Assembly: GCA_964548275.1 (NCBI GenBank)
Contig: CAZJQI010000025.1
Coordinates: 1 to 59,697 of the forward strand
Source of the DNA: JAUVUV01 sp964548275
GTDB taxonomy: Bacteria > Gemmatimonadota > Glassbacteria > GWA2-58-10
Length of the DNA stretch: 59,697 bases
Reading direction: 5' to 3'
In this document: in pieces, positions 24,275 through 33,476 of the stretch
Layout of the letters: every line of letters starts with the position of its first letter
How positions within the stretch are numbered: position 1 is the first letter of the stretch
Position numbers and translations under genes: made by a program
Notes under the pieces: generated by a model
Seen by the model: the letters and a program-made list of their open reading frames with translations, nothing else
The model's database searches: none
Told to the model about the DNA's origin: nothing

Positions 24275-25008
24275 GATTACCGAGAAAAACATTTATCCTG
24301 CCCAGCGCATTTACCGCAGGCAACATCTTTTGCGGTTTCTATTCCGTAGTGAGCGCCATGCGCGGGGAACTTCTCCTGGCCTGCTGGCTGATCGTGGTCG
24401 CCGGAGTGCTGGATTTTATCGACGGCAAGGTAGCGATGTTCTCCCGCACTGAAAGCCGTTTCGGCATCGAGCTGGACTCCCTGGCCGATGTAATCTCCTT
24501 CGGCATCGCCCCGGGCGTGATTATGTACCAGTTTTTTCTCAAAAACCTTGGGGACTGGTCCTGGCTTGTCTCATTCATCTTTGTCCTTTGCGGCGCCCTG
24601 CGCCTGGCCCGTTTCAACGTTGAAACCAAAGGTCCGGAAAAGACAAAATTCAAGGGTCTGCCTACCCCGATGGCTGCTGCTGCTGTGATCAGTTTCATTC
24701 CTTTCAGCAACACGATCCTCTTCCAAGCCCTTTTCTATGACGTTAACTACAACCGTTTCCTGGTTCTTATGCTTCTGTCCCTCGCCCTCCTGATGGTGAG
24801 CAATGTCGAATACCCTGCAGCGCCCCGTTTCACCCTGCGCACGATCAAAGGCACCGTCGGTTTTATCGCTTTTGTCATCTTTTCCCTAGCCCTTATCAGC
24901 CACTGGGAATTGCTGCTCTTCCCCACCTCTTTTCTTTATATCGTCTATGGACTTAGCAGGTCTCTTGTGCTGGGCGCTGTCTCCCGCATTCCTGATAAAA
25001 ATGCTTGA
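24271..25008 (+). CDS. pssA: CDP-diacylglycerol--serine O-phosphatidyltransferase
   Basis: PssA makes phosphatidylserine, the substrate of the adjacent Psd, in the inner membrane. The 245-residue protein has about seven membrane segments and the CDP-alcohol phosphatidyltransferase motif DGX2AX9GX3DX3D (D51, G52, A55, G65, D69, D73). The residue normally Arg after the conserved Ala is Met here (M56), an unusual change in a usually strict motif. Overlap with psd by four bases indicates translational coupling. Substrate is inferred from the psd neighbour. Confidence 0.92.
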   Translation: MRLPRKTFILPSAFTAGNIFCGFYSVVSAMRGELLLACWLIVVAGVLDFIDGKVAMFSRTESRFGIELDSLADVISFGIAPGVIMYQFFLKNLGDWSWLVSFIFVLCGALRLARFNVETKGPEKTKFKGLPTPMAAAAVISFIPFSNTILFQALFYDVNYNRFLVLMLLSLALLMVSNVEYPAAPRFTLRTIKGTVGFIAFVIFSLALISHWELLLFPTSFLYIVYGLSRSLVLGAVSRIPDKNA

Positions 25009-25173
25009 TACTCCGCACTGTTTAACTTCTCACCCACCCCGTTAAAGACCTTGCCTATTCGATCTGAACTTTTTATTTTAAAACTCCTTAAAATCATCTT
25101 AATTGTTTGTTTTCTCGACTATCTAACTTCATGGATTCGAATAGCTTTTGGCAAGGCCAGAGTTGATATAGCG

Positions 25174-26655
25174 ATGAACTCGACTCTCCCATCCTCCGGT
25201 TGTTCCGGATGTCTGCTTAAAAAAGATAAGCCTCGTGAATATTGCGGTTTGTTCGGGGCCTACAACCTGCCAAATGCTGCCGAACTTACTTATTACGGCT
25301 TGTATGCTCTTCAGCACCGCGGGCAGGAAAGCGCCGGTATCGTTTCAACCGACGGCACCCATCTATACGCCTACCGGGACTCGGGCCTGGTTGCCGATAT
25401 TTTCCGCAATCCCAAAACAATTCGTGCGCTTCAAGGTTCTGTCGCTATCGGCCATAATCGCTACTCGACCACAGGCAGCGGCCACAGCCAGAATGTTCAG
25501 CCCTTGACCAGCAATTTCAAGGGTGGGTTCCTGACGATCGGGCATAATGGCAATCTGGTCAATACTCTCCATCTGCGAAACGAACTCGAGGAGCAGGGAG
25601 CGATTTTCCAATCCTCAACTGATACCGAAGTAATCACTCATCTTATCGCCCGCTCCAAGTTCAAGCAGCCGGCAGAAAAGATCGCCGACGCCTTAAACCA
25701 GGTGAAAGGGGCCTACTGCCTGACAATCCTGATCAACGATGAACTTTTCGCCGTGCGCGATCCCCGGGGCTACCGCCCCCTCTCGCTCGGGCGGCTGGAT
25801 GACGGCTGGGTTGTGGCCAGCGAATCCTGCGCCTTCGACCTGATAGAAGCCAAATTCGTGCGGGATATCGAGCCCGGGGAAATCCTGCAGTTGAGCAAAA
25901 ATGGACCGAAAAGCTACAAGCCGTTCCCAGCAAAACAGCTCCAGCAGTGCATTTTCGAACTGGTCTATTTTTCCAGGCCGGATTCGCATATTTTCGGCCA
26001 GAGTGTGGACCGGACCCGCCGGCTGTTCGGGCGGATGCTTGCGCGGGAACACCCCACGTCCGACGCTGATATCGTAATCTCCGTGCCTGACAGCAGCAAC
26101 TCCGCCGCTCTGGGTTATTCCGAGGAAAGCAATATCCCCCTTGAACTTGGACTGATCCGCAACCATTACGTTGGACGAACCTTTATCCATCCCAGCCAGT
26201 CGATCCGTGATATCAATACCAAGATCAAGTACAACCCGGTGCGCGAGGTTCTGGAGGGGAAGAAAGTGGTTGTGGTGGATGATTCCATAGTCCGCGGCAC
26301 TACCAGCCGGAGGCTGATCAGGATGCTCAGGAAGGCCGGTGCGGTCGAGGTGCACATGCGCATCTCCAGCCCGCCGATCAAGTTTCCCTGTTTTTACGGG
26401 ATCGATATGCCCACCAGGAGTGAACTTATCGGCAGCAGCCACACAGTAAAGGAAATCGGCACCTATCTCGGTGTCAACTCACTGGGCTACCTTAGTGAAA
26501 AAGGCTTTTACGCGATGACCACGCTTGAGGAAAAAAAATACTGTATGGCCTGTTTTAACGGCAACTATGCGGTAAGCTTTGAAAAAAACCTCAGTAAAAC
26601 CATGCACGAGGAGATTCAGCCCTCCCTGCTAAAGAACGAACCTGTTGACAAATGA
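25174..26655 (+). CDS. purF: Amidophosphoribosyltransferase (Fe-S type)
   Basis: PurF makes phosphoribosylamine from PRPP and glutamine, the first committed purine step. I use the ATG at 25174; an in-frame start 41 codons upstream would add a membrane-like leader not expected for this enzyme. The predicted propeptide is removed to expose C24 (EYCGLFG), the glutaminase nucleophile. The PRPP loop is VVVVDDSIVRGTTS. Four cysteines match the [4Fe-4S] ligands of the Bacillus enzyme: one in 'QQCIFELVYF', one in 'KFPCFYGID' and two in 'KYCMACFNG'. The protein is therefore of the oxygen-sensitive Fe-S type. Confidence 0.95.
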   Translation: MNSTLPSSGCSGCLLKKDKPREYCGLFGAYNLPNAAELTYYGLYALQHRGQESAGIVSTDGTHLYAYRDSGLVADIFRNPKTIRALQGSVAIGHNRYSTTGSGHSQNVQPLTSNFKGGFLTIGHNGNLVNTLHLRNELEEQGAIFQSSTDTEVITHLIARSKFKQPAEKIADALNQVKGAYCLTILINDELFAVRDPRGYRPLSLGRLDDGWVVASESCAFDLIEAKFVRDIEPGEILQLSKNGPKSYKPFPAKQLQQCIFELVYFSRPDSHIFGQSVDRTRRLFGRMLAREHPTSDADIVISVPDSSNSAALGYSEESNIPLELGLIRNHYVGRTFIHPSQSIRDINTKIKYNPVREVLEGKKVVVVDDSIVRGTTSRRLIRMLRKAGAVEVHMRISSPPIKFPCFYGIDMPTRSELIGSSHTVKEIGTYLGVNSLGYLSEKGFYAMTTLEEKKYCMACFNGNYAVSFEKNLSKTMHEEIQPSLLKNEPVDK

Positions 26656-26760
26656 ACAGTGCTCCCTTATGATGATAGCCCTTCTATTTGTTGCTGGATG
26701 TGAAGCTGCATATTCTTAAAAGACCACCATTTGAAAACCCGAATATTTTGGAGGACTCGC

Positions 26761-29463
26761 ATGAGCGCAAAGTATGTCTATGCCTTCGGCGGCGGCAAGG
26801 CCGATGGTACTGCCGAGATGAAAAACCTGCTGGGCGGCAAGGGTGCCAACATCGCAGAAATGAGTAACCTGGGTATTCCGGTGCCTGCTGGCTTTACAAT
26901 AACTACCGAGATGTGCACGGTTTACTCCAAGATGAACCGCCAGTATCCACCCGAACTAGACACCCATATCCGCGAAGCCATGGCCCATGTGGAGAGGATC
27001 ATGGGTTCCAGGTTCGGCGACCGGGAGAACCCGCTTCTGGTTTCAGTGCGCTCAGGTGCCCGCGTTTCGATGCCGGGCATGATGGACACAGTACTCAACA
27101 TCGGCCTCAACGAGGAAACAGTCAAGGGACTGATAGCCAAAAGCGGCAATGAGCGTTTCTGCTGGGACAGCTACCGCCGATTCGTACAGATGTACGGCGA
27201 TGTCGTGCTGGGACTGAAACCTGAGAGCAAGGAGGAAGAGGACCCCTTCGAGGTCGCCCTCCATGAGAAAAAAAAGGCACGCGGCGTGGAGCTCGACACT
27301 GATCTGAGCGCTGATGATCTCAAGGAACTGGTAGATGAATTCAAGGCCCTGATCAGGCAAGGCAAGGGTGTGGAATTTCCCGAGGACCCCTGGAAACAGC
27401 TCTGGGGCGCGATCGAGGCTGTGTTCGGCTCCTGGAACGGCGCCCGCGCGATCAAGTACCGCCAGCTCAACAGAATTCCCGATGACTGGGGCACCGCAGT
27501 TAACGTTCAGGCCATGGTCTATGGCAACATGGGCGAGGACTCCGGCACAGGCGTGGCATTCACCAGAGACCCCGCTACCGGCCGGAAAATATTTTACGGG
27601 GAATACCTGCTCAATGCTCAGGGCGAGGACGTGGTTTCCGGAATCCGTACCCCGCAGCCTGTAAACAAGGGTACCCAGTCTTCTCCAGACCAGGAAACCC
27701 TGGAAGAAAAGATGCCGGAAGCTTACAAGACTCTCGAGGATATTTATTTAAAGCTCGAGAACCACTACCGCGAAATGCAGGATATCGAGTTCACCATCCA
27801 GCAGGGCAAGCTCTGGATGCTGCAGACCCGCCTGGGTAAGCGTACAGCAGCCGCAGCAGTCAAGATCGCCGTGGATATGGTGAACGAGGGGCTGATCGAC
27901 AAAAAAACCGCTGTGAGCAGAATCGAACCGGCTCAACTGGATCAGCTCCTGCACCCCACTTTCGATCCCAAGGCCGAGAAGACGGTGATCGCCAGGGGTC
28001 TGCCCGCCTCTCCCGGTGCAGCCAGCGGCCGCGTTGTTTTTCACTCAGATGATGCCGAGGAATGGGCAGCCAGAGGCGAGAAAATTATCCTCGTGCGTAT
28101 CGAGACAAGCCCCGAGGATATCGGCGGGATGAGCGTGGCCCAGGGTATCCTCACAGCCTTTGGCGGAATGACCAGCCACGCCGCTGTGGTTGCCCGCGGC
28201 ATGGGCAAGTGCTGTGTGGCCGGCTGCGGTGCGCTTGAAATCAACTACAAAGACAAGCTGTGCAAGGTGAACGAGTTGACAGTCAAGGAAGGCGACTGGG
28301 TTTCGCTTGACGGCTCAGCAGGTGAGTTGATGCTGGGCCAGGTTCCCACTGTGGTGCCTGACCTGAGCGGCGATTTCACCCAAGTCATGGAGTGGGCCGA
28401 TGAAATCCGCAAGATCGGCGTGCGCACCAATGCCGACACTCCGCACGACAGCCAGGTTGCAGTGAATTTCGGCGCCGAGGGTATCGGTCTCACACGCACC
28501 GAGCACATGTTTTTCGAGGGCGACCGGATCAAGGCAATGCGCGAGATGATCCTCGCCGATGATGTCGAGGGACGCAAGAGGGCCCTGGCCAAGCTCCTGC
28601 CCTACCAGAAAGAGGATTTCTACGGGATTTTCAAGGTGATGGACGGCCGCCCGGTCACGATCCGCCTGCTCGATCCGCCCCTGCACGAGTTCCTGCCGCA
28701 GGAGAAGGAAAACCAGGCCGAGATGGCCCGGGAAATGGGCGTCTCTGTAGAAAAAATCAAGACCAAGGTCGCCTCTCTTCACGAACTCAACCCGATGCTC
28801 GGACACCGCGGCTGCCGCCTGGGCACCACCTATCCGGAAATCTCCGAGATGCAGGCAAGAGCTATTTTCGAGGCCGCCTGCGATCTGAAAAAGAAAGAGA
28901 ATATCGACAGCCATCCCGAGGTTATGGTCCCGCTGGTCGGTACAGTGGGCGAGTTCACAGACCAGAAAGCGGTGATCGACCAGGCCGCGGAGGATGTGTT
29001 TGCTGAATACGGTTTCAAGATTGACTATATGGTCGGCACAATGATCGAGATCCCGCGGGCCTGTATCGTGGCCGATAAAATCGCTGAAACCGCCGAGTTC
29101 TTCTCTTTCGGCACCAACGACCTGACCCAGATGGGATTCGGCTACAGCCGCGATGACGCAGGCAAGTTCCTGCATGAATACGTAGTCAAGGGCATTTTGC
29201 CTGAGGACCCGTTCCAGGTGCTGGACCAGGAGGGTATCGGCGAGCTGGTGGAGATGGGTATCCAGCGCGGCCGCAGCACCCGGGCCGATCTCAAGGTCGG
29301 GATCTGCGGCGAGCACGGCGGCGAGCCCCAAAGCGTGGAGTTCTGCCACCGGGTGGGAATGAACTACGTGAGCTGCTCGCCATACCGCGTGCCCATCGCG
29401 CGCCTGGCTGCCGCCCACGCAGTAATCAAGGAACAGGGCAAGGTGGAGCAGAAAGACGTATAG
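26761..29463 (+). CDS. ppdK: Pyruvate, phosphate dikinase
   Basis: PPDK interconverts pyruvate + ATP + Pi and phosphoenolpyruvate + AMP + PPi, serving gluconeogenesis or PPi-based glycolysis. About 900 residues, the usual length. The N-terminal ATP-grasp domain starts with 'YAFGGGKADGTAEMKNLLGGKGANIAEM'-type sequence (split across residues 4-32). The swivelling phosphohistidine domain has H473 in GGMTSHAAVVARG, and the C-terminal TIM barrel ends with the catalytic C849 in ICGEHGGEP. The ATG at 26761 has TTGGAGG nine bases upstream. It is transcribed apart from purF and closed by a terminator. Confidence 0.97.
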   Translation: MSAKYVYAFGGGKADGTAEMKNLLGGKGANIAEMSNLGIPVPAGFTITTEMCTVYSKMNRQYPPELDTHIREAMAHVERIMGSRFGDRENPLLVSVRSGARVSMPGMMDTVLNIGLNEETVKGLIAKSGNERFCWDSYRRFVQMYGDVVLGLKPESKEEEDPFEVALHEKKKARGVELDTDLSADDLKELVDEFKALIRQGKGVEFPEDPWKQLWGAIEAVFGSWNGARAIKYRQLNRIPDDWGTAVNVQAMVYGNMGEDSGTGVAFTRDPATGRKIFYGEYLLNAQGEDVVSGIRTPQPVNKGTQSSPDQETLEEKMPEAYKTLEDIYLKLENHYREMQDIEFTIQQGKLWMLQTRLGKRTAAAAVKIAVDMVNEGLIDKKTAVSRIEPAQLDQLLHPTFDPKAEKTVIARGLPASPGAASGRVVFHSDDAEEWAARGEKIILVRIETSPEDIGGMSVAQGILTAFGGMTSHAAVVARGMGKCCVAGCGALEINYKDKLCKVNELTVKEGDWVSLDGSAGELMLGQVPTVVPDLSGDFTQVMEWADEIRKIGVRTNADTPHDSQVAVNFGAEGIGLTRTEHMFFEGDRIKAMREMILADDVEGRKRALAKLLPYQKEDFYGIFKVMDGRPVTIRLLDPPLHEFLPQEKENQAEMAREMGVSVEKIKTKVASLHELNPMLGHRGCRLGTTYPEISEMQARAIFEAACDLKKKENIDSHPEVMVPLVGTVGEFTDQKAVIDQAAEDVFAEYGFKIDYMVGTMIEIPRACIVADKIAETAEFFSFGTNDLTQMGFGYSRDDAGKFLHEYVVKGILPEDPFQVLDQEGIGELVEMGIQRGRSTRADLKVGICGEHGGEPQSVEFCHRVGMNYVSCSPYRVPIARLAAAHAVIKEQGKVEQKDV

Positions 29464-29496
29464 AAATTAGAAACTTTATTTATGCTACAGTAAAGT

Positions 29497-29538
29497 AAAA
29501 CGGCTTCGGGAATTATTACAGGAGCCGTTTTTATTTTT
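29497..29538 (+). terminator. ppdK terminator
   Basis: AAAACGGCT (29497-29505) pairs with AGCCGTTTT (29523-29531) and the T-rich run continues to 29538. It ends the ppdK transcript and marks the left edge of the AT-rich accessory block. Confidence 0.85.
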
Positions 29539-29583
29539 ATAAATAGCTTGATATACAATTAACTTCTATGAGCCATATTAGGT

Positions 29584-30492
29584 TTATGACGACAGGTATT
29601 TATCCGCACTTTCTGCAAATTGTGGTATGCGGTTCAAACAAAAAAAATTTAATGGTACGATGAGATCACGCGGATGAATCAGCAGTTCATAACCAGTTCT
29701 GCTTCTGTAAGCACTGTATCTGAGATTAAATGGAATAAAGCTGCAATCTTTATATAGCTCATTGATCTCTGGTGCATCGTCATAAGTCATAATCCAGTGA
29801 AAAAGCGACTGTTGTTTAATAAACTCTGAAAGCTGAGCATGATCTTCATGTCGGTAGTAGTTCAGGTATAGCTGACATCCTTTGACATAGTACGGGGGGT
29901 CAAGGTAAACCAGCATATTGTCTAGCGCAGCGAATTGGCAGACAACATGTTTCAGGAATTCAATCGCATCCATATTATAAACGTCGATACGGTCCCGATA
30001 GAGGTAGATCTTCTCAATTCGGCGGATGAGTTCGTCCTTATTGTAACGAGCATCAAGCTTCCATTTTCCTGTCTGTTCGAAACCTCCTACAGGTCCACCA
30101 TTCACAATAATTCCAGAACGATTGCACCTATTAAGATAGAAGGTTGCAAAGGCAACTTTGATTTGAGAGTGATTAGTATGATTTTTATAGATTTCGCGTT
30201 GCCGTTTCCATTCTTCAATGGTTACGGGGGTTTTTTGAATACGGTTTATGAAGTTATCTTTGAGATTAAGTATAGAATTCCAGAAGGCGAAGATGCAGGG
30301 ATCTGCGTCGTTCAGGATAATACGTTGTACATGTTCGGCGAATAGCAGGTTCAGAGCTGCCCCAGATCCACCGGCGTAAGGTTCAACGTAGGTCCCATCC
30401 TGCAAACCATTTACAGCTAGGACATCCGCCAGGAAGTCGGAGAGAACCGCTTTTCCCCCTGGATATCGCAATGGACTGTTGGCTATTTGCAT
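29584..30492 (-). CDS. D12-class DNA N6-adenine methyltransferase (Dam-like)
   Basis: The enzyme transfers a methyl group from SAM to adenine N6 in DNA. The 302-residue protein has the alpha-class order of motifs: PGGK (11-14) at the N-terminus, the SAM-binding EPYAGGSG (37-44), and the catalytic DPPY (198-201). The region between them matches the target-recognition domain of Dam/M.DpnII proteins, many of which recognise GATC. It starts 14 bases after the stop of the upstream ParB-like gene, so the two form an operon. Base composition is clearly more AT-rich than the flanking purine genes, pointing to horizontal acquisition. No restriction endonuclease is recognisable beside it. Confidence 0.9.
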   Translation of the reverse strand: MQIANSPLRYPGGKAVLSDFLADVLAVNGLQDGTYVEPYAGGSGAALNLLFAEHVQRIILNDADPCIFAFWNSILNLKDNFINRIQKTPVTIEEWKRQREIYKNHTNHSQIKVAFATFYLNRCNRSGIIVNGGPVGGFEQTGKWKLDARYNKDELIRRIEKIYLYRDRIDVYNMDAIEFLKHVVCQFAALDNMLVYLDPPYYVKGCQLYLNYYRHEDHAQLSEFIKQQSLFHWIMTYDDAPEINELYKDCSFIPFNLRYSAYRSRTGYELLIHPRDLIVPLNFFCLNRIPQFAESADKYLSS

Positions 30493-30506
30493 ACATCAAA
30501 CCTGTG

Positions 30507-31967
30507 TCATTCCGATTCTTCGTCCCCATCCGGTTCAATTAGTATAATCTCAAAAAGACCTTGAAGATGATTCCAAAAATTTCGTAAAGTATCCTCGTCA
30601 GGATAAAAATGTTCATTATGTGCAAATAAATTTAGCGTATCGATTGATATTATTTTTTCCTTTTGTGATATCAGTTTATCAAGAGATTTAATAAGGTTCG
30701 GATTTCTAATTATGTTGGATTTTTCGCTAACTGTATACTTTAGCATTAGTAGTAAGGTAGGATGCCAATCCTTCGGGAGTATGTTTTTCTTCTTTTTTTG
30801 TATATTATTGATAAGCCTTTCAAGGTGGCCAGTTCGCTCGAGATAATAACCAAGACTCATTTCAAGTAAACATCTTAACATTAGTCCAACAGCATTGGGA
30901 TATCTCGGAACCGATAATTTCTGAAGTTCATCAAAAACAGAATTAATTCTCTGGTTTACTACTGTACATGAAATTGTATCTGGAATTAGCGCCTGGCTTT
31001 TTTTTCTTTTTCTACTGATCCTTCTTGAAACTGCCGTAGTTTTCTCCTGAGTAACTGCAGTTTCAAGGAGTGTTTTAGCTGTGAACGACCCTTTCTTTCT
31101 CAAATCTGGTTTTTTATCTCCAAAATCATCTAGATACTTTTTCTGTGCTTCATAAGTATTTAAATATCTTGAAGTTACTGCTCCTGTAGCAATATCGGTT
31201 ATAATTTTTGAATAACCTTTTTTAAATTCTTTTATGTCGATTTTACCGATTAAATTTTTATTTTCATCGAAGCTAATGCCAAGGAAATCTGTTATAACAT
31301 TGTTTTCGTAAAGCCTCTCTAGATTTGTAATCGGAAATCCTCGAGGATTATGAACTACTTTCCTAATGTCTTCTGGTAAATCTAGCGTACATGCTATAGA
31401 GTACATTGTATAGCGCTGCAGTGCTTCTAAAATCTTTTTTGGTTGTAAACTATATTGCTCGGCAAGGTCAGTAACCGTAAAGCCACCTTCAAGCAAGTTT
31501 TTGAAAAACTTATCCTGCATAAGCGGGCTCCATTTTTCGATTTGTCTGCTCGTATGTTTACTCATTATTACTGGAGCCGCAGCTTCTCTTGAAGGTGCAA
31601 TTAAAACTTTAACCTTGCTAATAGACTTTGGATCAATACGATTTGAAAGTGCACGGAATTTTTTTTCCCAGTTTTCTGGAGCACTCTGGGGACTTATAAG
31701 TACTTTACAAGCAGCTAGCCTTCGATTTCCTTCTATAACACACTTTTGCCCATTTTTTTCAATTACAATCAAAGATTCTACTGGATAATATCCATTCTCT
31801 ACTATACTTTTTGCAAGTTCGTAAACCCTATCATTCTCAATAAGATCTGCAATTAAATCTCTTTGATCTAAAAATATGCCCGCTTCAGGAATTCTCGGAT
31901 TATAAGGATCTAATTTTAGATAAGTAACGGTTAATGTTTTTTCTTTCCACCTGCTGTAATCAATCAT
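30507..31967 (-). CDS. ParB-like N-terminal domain protein of unknown function
   Basis: The 486-residue protein has a ParB/sulfiredoxin-like domain: 'LDPYNPRIP' (20-27) as box I and 'VIEGNRRLAACKVL' (77-90) as box II with the G-x-R-R motif that binds nucleotide in this fold. A helix-turn-helix-like stretch follows around 160-185 ('TVTDLAEQYSLQPKKILEAL'). The C-terminal 200 residues are not recognised. Genomic ParB next to parA is excluded: no parA is present and box I differs. It is the first gene of a two-gene AT-rich operon with the adenine methylase, a pairing seen in phages and defence loci. A role in DNA modification or anti-phage defence is inference. Confidence 0.7.
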   Translation of the reverse strand: MIDYSRWKEKTLTVTYLKLDPYNPRIPEAGIFLDQRDLIADLIENDRVYELAKSIVENGYYPVESLIVIEKNGQKCVIEGNRRLAACKVLISPQSAPENWEKKFRALSNRIDPKSISKVKVLIAPSREAAAPVIMSKHTSRQIEKWSPLMQDKFFKNLLEGGFTVTDLAEQYSLQPKKILEALQRYTMYSIACTLDLPEDIRKVVHNPRGFPITNLERLYENNVITDFLGISFDENKNLIGKIDIKEFKKGYSKIITDIATGAVTSRYLNTYEAQKKYLDDFGDKKPDLRKKGSFTAKTLLETAVTQEKTTAVSRRISRKRKKSQALIPDTISCTVVNQRINSVFDELQKLSVPRYPNAVGLMLRCLLEMSLGYYLERTGHLERLINNIQKKKKNILPKDWHPTLLLMLKYTVSEKSNIIRNPNLIKSLDKLISQKEKIISIDTLNLFAHNEHFYPDEDTLRNFWNHLQGLFEIILIEPDGDEESE

Positions 31968-32427
31968 TTTTCTCTTTACCTGTAAAAATAGAATGCAAAA
32001 TATTTTTTCAATACAATTTCTATTATATCTTTCTAATGATTCAAGTCAAGAAAAAATTCATTGGTCATTTTGAACCAGAAATACTAATGAAACTATATTT
32101 TAAACTCTGATCTAAGACTTTATCTTAAATTTTCGCTTCTCCAGCAGTATCACCGTGGCCAGACCGCGCCTGTCATTCCTTTAGTAGCGATGGCCCACCG
32201 GGTTTCCGCCGGAACTTTTTCCACTGATTGAGCCATTTTTAACTCCTTTCCGTTGAGTTTGGCATGCTGCTTAAACGGTACAAGCCAACTCCTGCGCTGC
32301 CTGCAAGGTAAAAGCCGGCTTTAACCTGTCTCAACAACCTCTCTTATAACTCGGGAATGTTGCTGCTCAGGCGTGCGGGTCACCGCGTCGCCTGCACTCC
32401 TTGGTTCGTCATTGATTGTGTTCGATT
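31968..32427. other. Gap with a scrap of a decayed paralogous gene
   Basis: No intact gene is seen. Bases 32133-32172 (minus strand) align closely with the 3' end of the GH-like lipoprotein gene at 33477 (see separate entry). The rest holds nothing I can name. Confidence 0.5.
32133..32172 (-). pseudogene. 3' fragment of a paralog of the gene at 33477-35744
   Basis: Read on the minus strand the fragment encodes 'DRRGLATVILLEKRK', matching the end of the downstream gene, which reads 'DRHGLATVILIEK' and stops. Nucleotide similarity is about four in five over 38 bases and vanishes beyond. The remainder of this copy has been lost. Confidence 0.6.
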
Positions 32428-32880
32428 CTAAACGCTTGGGGGCCGAAACATCACAAAGAGCGCGACAACAAAAAGGACTATCGAAGAACCCAAGAAGAAG
32501 CAGTCCAGAGCAAACGACTGGGAGAAGAACTTGCAAAGGGGTTCGTTGTTCTTCGGGAACCACGATGCATTTTCCGGTATCCCTATGTCCGTTAAAGCAT
32601 GGTACGGCCCAGGAATGTTTTCTTCGAGTGCCTTGCCGGATTTAGTCAGAGATCTGTAGATCTGACGAGTTCGACGGTCGGCAAGCCACAAACAGAATGC
32701 AGCAAGTGATGCAAGAATTGGTATCAACCAGGCGATGGTCAGTCCCTTCTCATAGGCGGAAGTCAAGAGGGAGCAGGTCCCCCATAGAATCACAATGCCA
32801 CCAGCAAAGGCAGCATGTCGCCAAGCGAGAAAGAAACGGTAGTTTGGGCCGATTTCCTCGTATGCCTTGTTCTTCATCAT
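32428..32880 (-). CDS. Hypothetical inner-membrane protein
   Basis: A 150-residue protein not recognised from any family. It has three probable membrane helices: about 20-40 ('AAFAGGIVILWGTCSLL'), about 46-66 ('GLTIAWLIPILASLAAFCLW') and about 125-145 ('CFFLGSSIVLFVVALFVM'). A charged cytoplasmic loop separates helices two and three. The start is secure: GGGAGG lies a few bases before the ATG. The C-terminus ends just after the last helix. It stands alone in a gene-poor zone between the methylase cassette and the GH-like lipoprotein. Confidence 0.6.
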   Translation of the reverse strand: MMKNKAYEEIGPNYRFFLAWRHAAFAGGIVILWGTCSLLTSAYEKGLTIAWLIPILASLAAFCLWLADRRTRQIYRSLTKSGKALEENIPGPYHALTDIGIPENASWFPKNNEPLCKFFSQSFALDCFFLGSSIVLFVVALFVMFRPPSV

Positions 32881-33476
32881 TTACCTCCCTCTGTTGCCTA
32901 ACTAGGGTACATATAGTTTCTATGTAAAACCTTTATACCGCAATATTGCGTTATAAGACACCTTCTTACTTCGACCTGTAATCGTCTTATTTACAGGGAG
33001 TTAAGCCACTTTTCCCGGGTTTTCTGGGATGTTATATAGTTTCTGCATAACATGACCTGCACCCGGAAACGGTATTACTGATTATGAGAGAAGATCAGAA
33101 ACTGCTGACAGTTGTTAAATCGTATCGGACTGGTCTTTTTACCGTGGCCAAATCGGAGGTATGCTTAACCCGGATCGAAAACGCTTTTCCTTATTTTAAG
33201 ACTTTTTGGGAGTAATCGCAAACATTTTGTCAAATATTAAATTACAGGTGGAATAAATTGATAATTAAATTTCACACATGCCCCTCCTTGCTACAGACAT
33301 AAATCCGGATTACCGAATAATCCCATAGTCGATTGTTAATTTAGATTCGATTATCGTAGTGGCGAACCTTGTGTTCGCCCCTAATAATGTGTTTCACAAC
33401 CTGACCTCAGGAACAGGGCGAATACAAGATTCGCCCGTACAGATGTTTCATTTAATCGATCAACCAGTATTCCAGC
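32881..33476. other. Gene-free stretch with two related dyads and two palindromic repeats
   Basis: No gene is supported. Two inverted repeats share the core TATAGTTTCT: TACATA-N7-TATGTA at 32908-32926 and ATGTTAT-N11-ATAACAT at 33029-33053. At 33356-33383 and 33416-33436 lie two palindromes of the GGGCGAA...TTCGCCC family. A 43-codon open frame at 33084-33215 has no ribosome binding site. Confidence 0.5.

Noticed and set aside
28315..29418. Long open frame antisense to ppdK
   Set aside because: It mirrors the codon bias of ppdK and shows no protein family features.
30507..31967. Chromosome-partition ParB (parABS)
   Set aside because: No parA neighbour and no parS-like palindrome nearby, and the protein is much longer with an unrelated C-terminal half.
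33084..33215. 43-codon open frame in the gene-free stretch
   Set aside because: No ribosome binding site, no recognisable sequence and no conserved neighbour.
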